A DNA stretch of 13,014 nucleotides from Paracoccaceae bacterium (GTDB lineage: Bacteria; Pseudomonadota; Alphaproteobacteria; Rhodobacterales; Rhodobacteraceae). The translations under genes were made by a program, and so were the position numbers. The stretch covers positions 1 to 13,014 of the forward strand of contig WTIQ01000332.1 of the NCBI GenBank assembly GCA_011525185.1. The letters run 5' to 3'. The notes below the pieces were generated by a model. The model searched no databases. It was not told where the DNA came from and was given only the letters and a program-made list of their open reading frames with translations. Shown here piece by piece: positions 12,358-13,014 of the stretch; within the stretch, counting starts at the first letter, position 1, and the number at the start of each line of letters is the position of its first letter.

Positions 12358-13014
12358 ATGAACTTGACAGTTGCGCATAATAGAACTCGCGGACGCGTCA
12401 TTGTAATTGGCGCGGGAATTGCTGGCCTTGCCTCTGCCTTACAGCTCGCACAAGCGGGCTTTTCGGTCTCGGTTTTTGAACAACATCAACATGTTGGCGG
12501 CAAAATCCGCACCTTCCCATCCTCGGCAGGGCCAATTGATGCGGGCCCAACGGTCCTGACCATGCGGCCAGTGTTTGAGGAATTATTTAAATCTGTCGGC
12601 GAAAAACTTGATCAACATTTACAGTTGGTCCGACAAAAAATCCTTGCCCGGCACTGGTGGCCCGATGGGACCAGCCTTGATCTTTTCGACAATTATGAAA
12701 GCTCCCAAGAAGCGATTTATCAATTTGCGGGCCTAAAGGGGTTTCGCGAATTCCAAGCCTTTATGCAACGCACGAAGAGGCTTTTTGACGCCTTTGAAGC
12801 ACCTATGATGCTCACCGCCGAACCGTCGCAATGGAATTTGACAAAACACGTTATAAAACACCCGAGCCTTATCAAAGATATGGCACCCTTACAGAGCTTA
12901 GCAAAAACTCTGGCAGGGCAGTTCAGTGATCCCCGACTTGCACAACTGTTTGGACGCTATGCAACTTATGTTGGCGGCTCGCCCTATCAGTCTCCAGCTC
13001 TCTTGAGTTTAATT
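12358..13014 (+). CDS. crtD: Hydroxyneurosporene/methoxyneurosporene desaturase (3' end outside window)
   Basis: A 219-residue N-terminal part of a phytoene-desaturase-family FAD enzyme. The dinucleotide-binding motif VIVIGAGIAGLAS is at 14-26, followed by the glutamate of VFEQH and GGKI. AGPIDAGPTVLTMRPVFEE and the later FSDPRLAQLFGRYATYVGGSPYQ are typical of CrtD, which introduces the 3,4 double bond of 1-hydroxy carotenoids, rather than CrtI. The divergent position next to crtE is the Rhodobacter arrangement, where crtC usually follows. The start at 12358 keeps the usual short lead before the FAD motif; no clear Shine-Dalgarno is visible. Truncated only by the window edge. Confidence 0.9.
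   Translation, partial: MNLTVAHNRTRGRVIVIGAGIAGLASALQLAQAGFSVSVFEQHQHVGGKIRTFPSSAGPIDAGPTVLTMRPVFEELFKSVGEKLDQHLQLVRQKILARHWWPDGTSLDLFDNYESSQEAIYQFAGLKGFREFQAFMQRTKRLFDAFEAPMMLTAEPSQWNLTKHVIKHPSLIKDMAPLQSLAKTLAGQFSDPRLAQLFGRYATYVGGSPYQSPALLSLI

Noticed and set aside
12339..12380. ATG at 12339 just before crtD
   Set aside because: It is out of frame with crtD and reaches a stop after 13 codons; it could be a tiny leader but nothing else supports it.
1..13014. tRNA, rRNA, CRISPR array, insertion sequence or defence system
   Set aside because: Nearly all bases are covered by photosynthesis, carotenoid and dxs genes; no direct-repeat array, transposase or RNA gene was seen, and no unknown system is needed to explain the window.

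Overview
This window is most of a photosynthesis gene cluster from a purple, bacteriochlorophyll a-making alphaproteobacterium of the Rhodobacter/Roseobacter family (Rhodobacteraceae). Three things support this. The minus-strand gene order crtE-crtF-bchC-bchX-bchY-bchZ-pufQ-pufB-pufA-pufL-pufM-pufX-dxs is the Rhodobacter superoperon order. The reaction centre is followed by a PufX-type gene and not by a cytochrome pufC. The PufL, PufM, PufA and PufB sequences are close to those I remember from Rhodobacter sphaeroides. The base composition looks clearly less GC-rich than in cultured Rhodobacter species, which could fit a marine or uncultured relative, but the genus cannot be fixed from this window. 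Nothing here shows whether the organism is an anaerobic phototroph or an aerobic anoxygenic phototroph.

Layout, left to right: (1) bases 1-156, the plus-strand 3' end of an M48-type metallopeptidase, which marks the edge of the cluster; (2) bases 207-2126, dxs, convergent with the peptidase; (3) bases 2127-2316, a hairpin-rich gap between pufX and dxs; (4) bases 2317-5134, the puf genes for the antenna, reaction centre, PufQ and PufX, with hairpins in the pufA-pufL and pufQ-pufB gaps; (5) bases 5127-9193, bchZ, bchY and bchX, the three chlorophyllide a reductase subunits; (6) bases 9190-10131, bchC; (7) bases 10132-10251, the bchC promoter with two PpsR/CrtJ palindromes; (8) bases 10252-12294, crtF and crtE; (9) bases 12295-12357, a 63-base divergent promoter region with one PpsR/CrtJ palindrome; (10) from base 12358, plus-strand crtD, cut by the window end.

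The genes form one pathway. Dxs feeds the isoprenoid supply. CrtE makes GGPP for both carotenoids and the bacteriochlorophyll tail. CrtD and CrtF act late in spheroidene-type carotenoid synthesis. BchXYZ and BchC turn chlorophyllide a toward bacteriochlorophyllide a. PufQ is linked to bacteriochlorophyll supply. PufBA and PufLMX form the RC-LH1-PufX core complex. Several junctions overlap (bchC/bchX, bchY/bchZ, bchZ/pufQ, pufL/pufM), suggesting translational coupling, and no strong terminator separates crtE from dxs. Oxygen and redox control by PpsR/CrtJ is indicated by three perfect TGT-N12-ACA sites.

I see no undescribed system. The most interesting signals are regulatory: three tandem hairpins with a possible pufK-like micro-ORF between pufQ and pufB, a hairpin array after pufX, a possible Shine-Dalgarno-masking hairpin before dxs, and a few substitutions in the antenna and PufX proteins.
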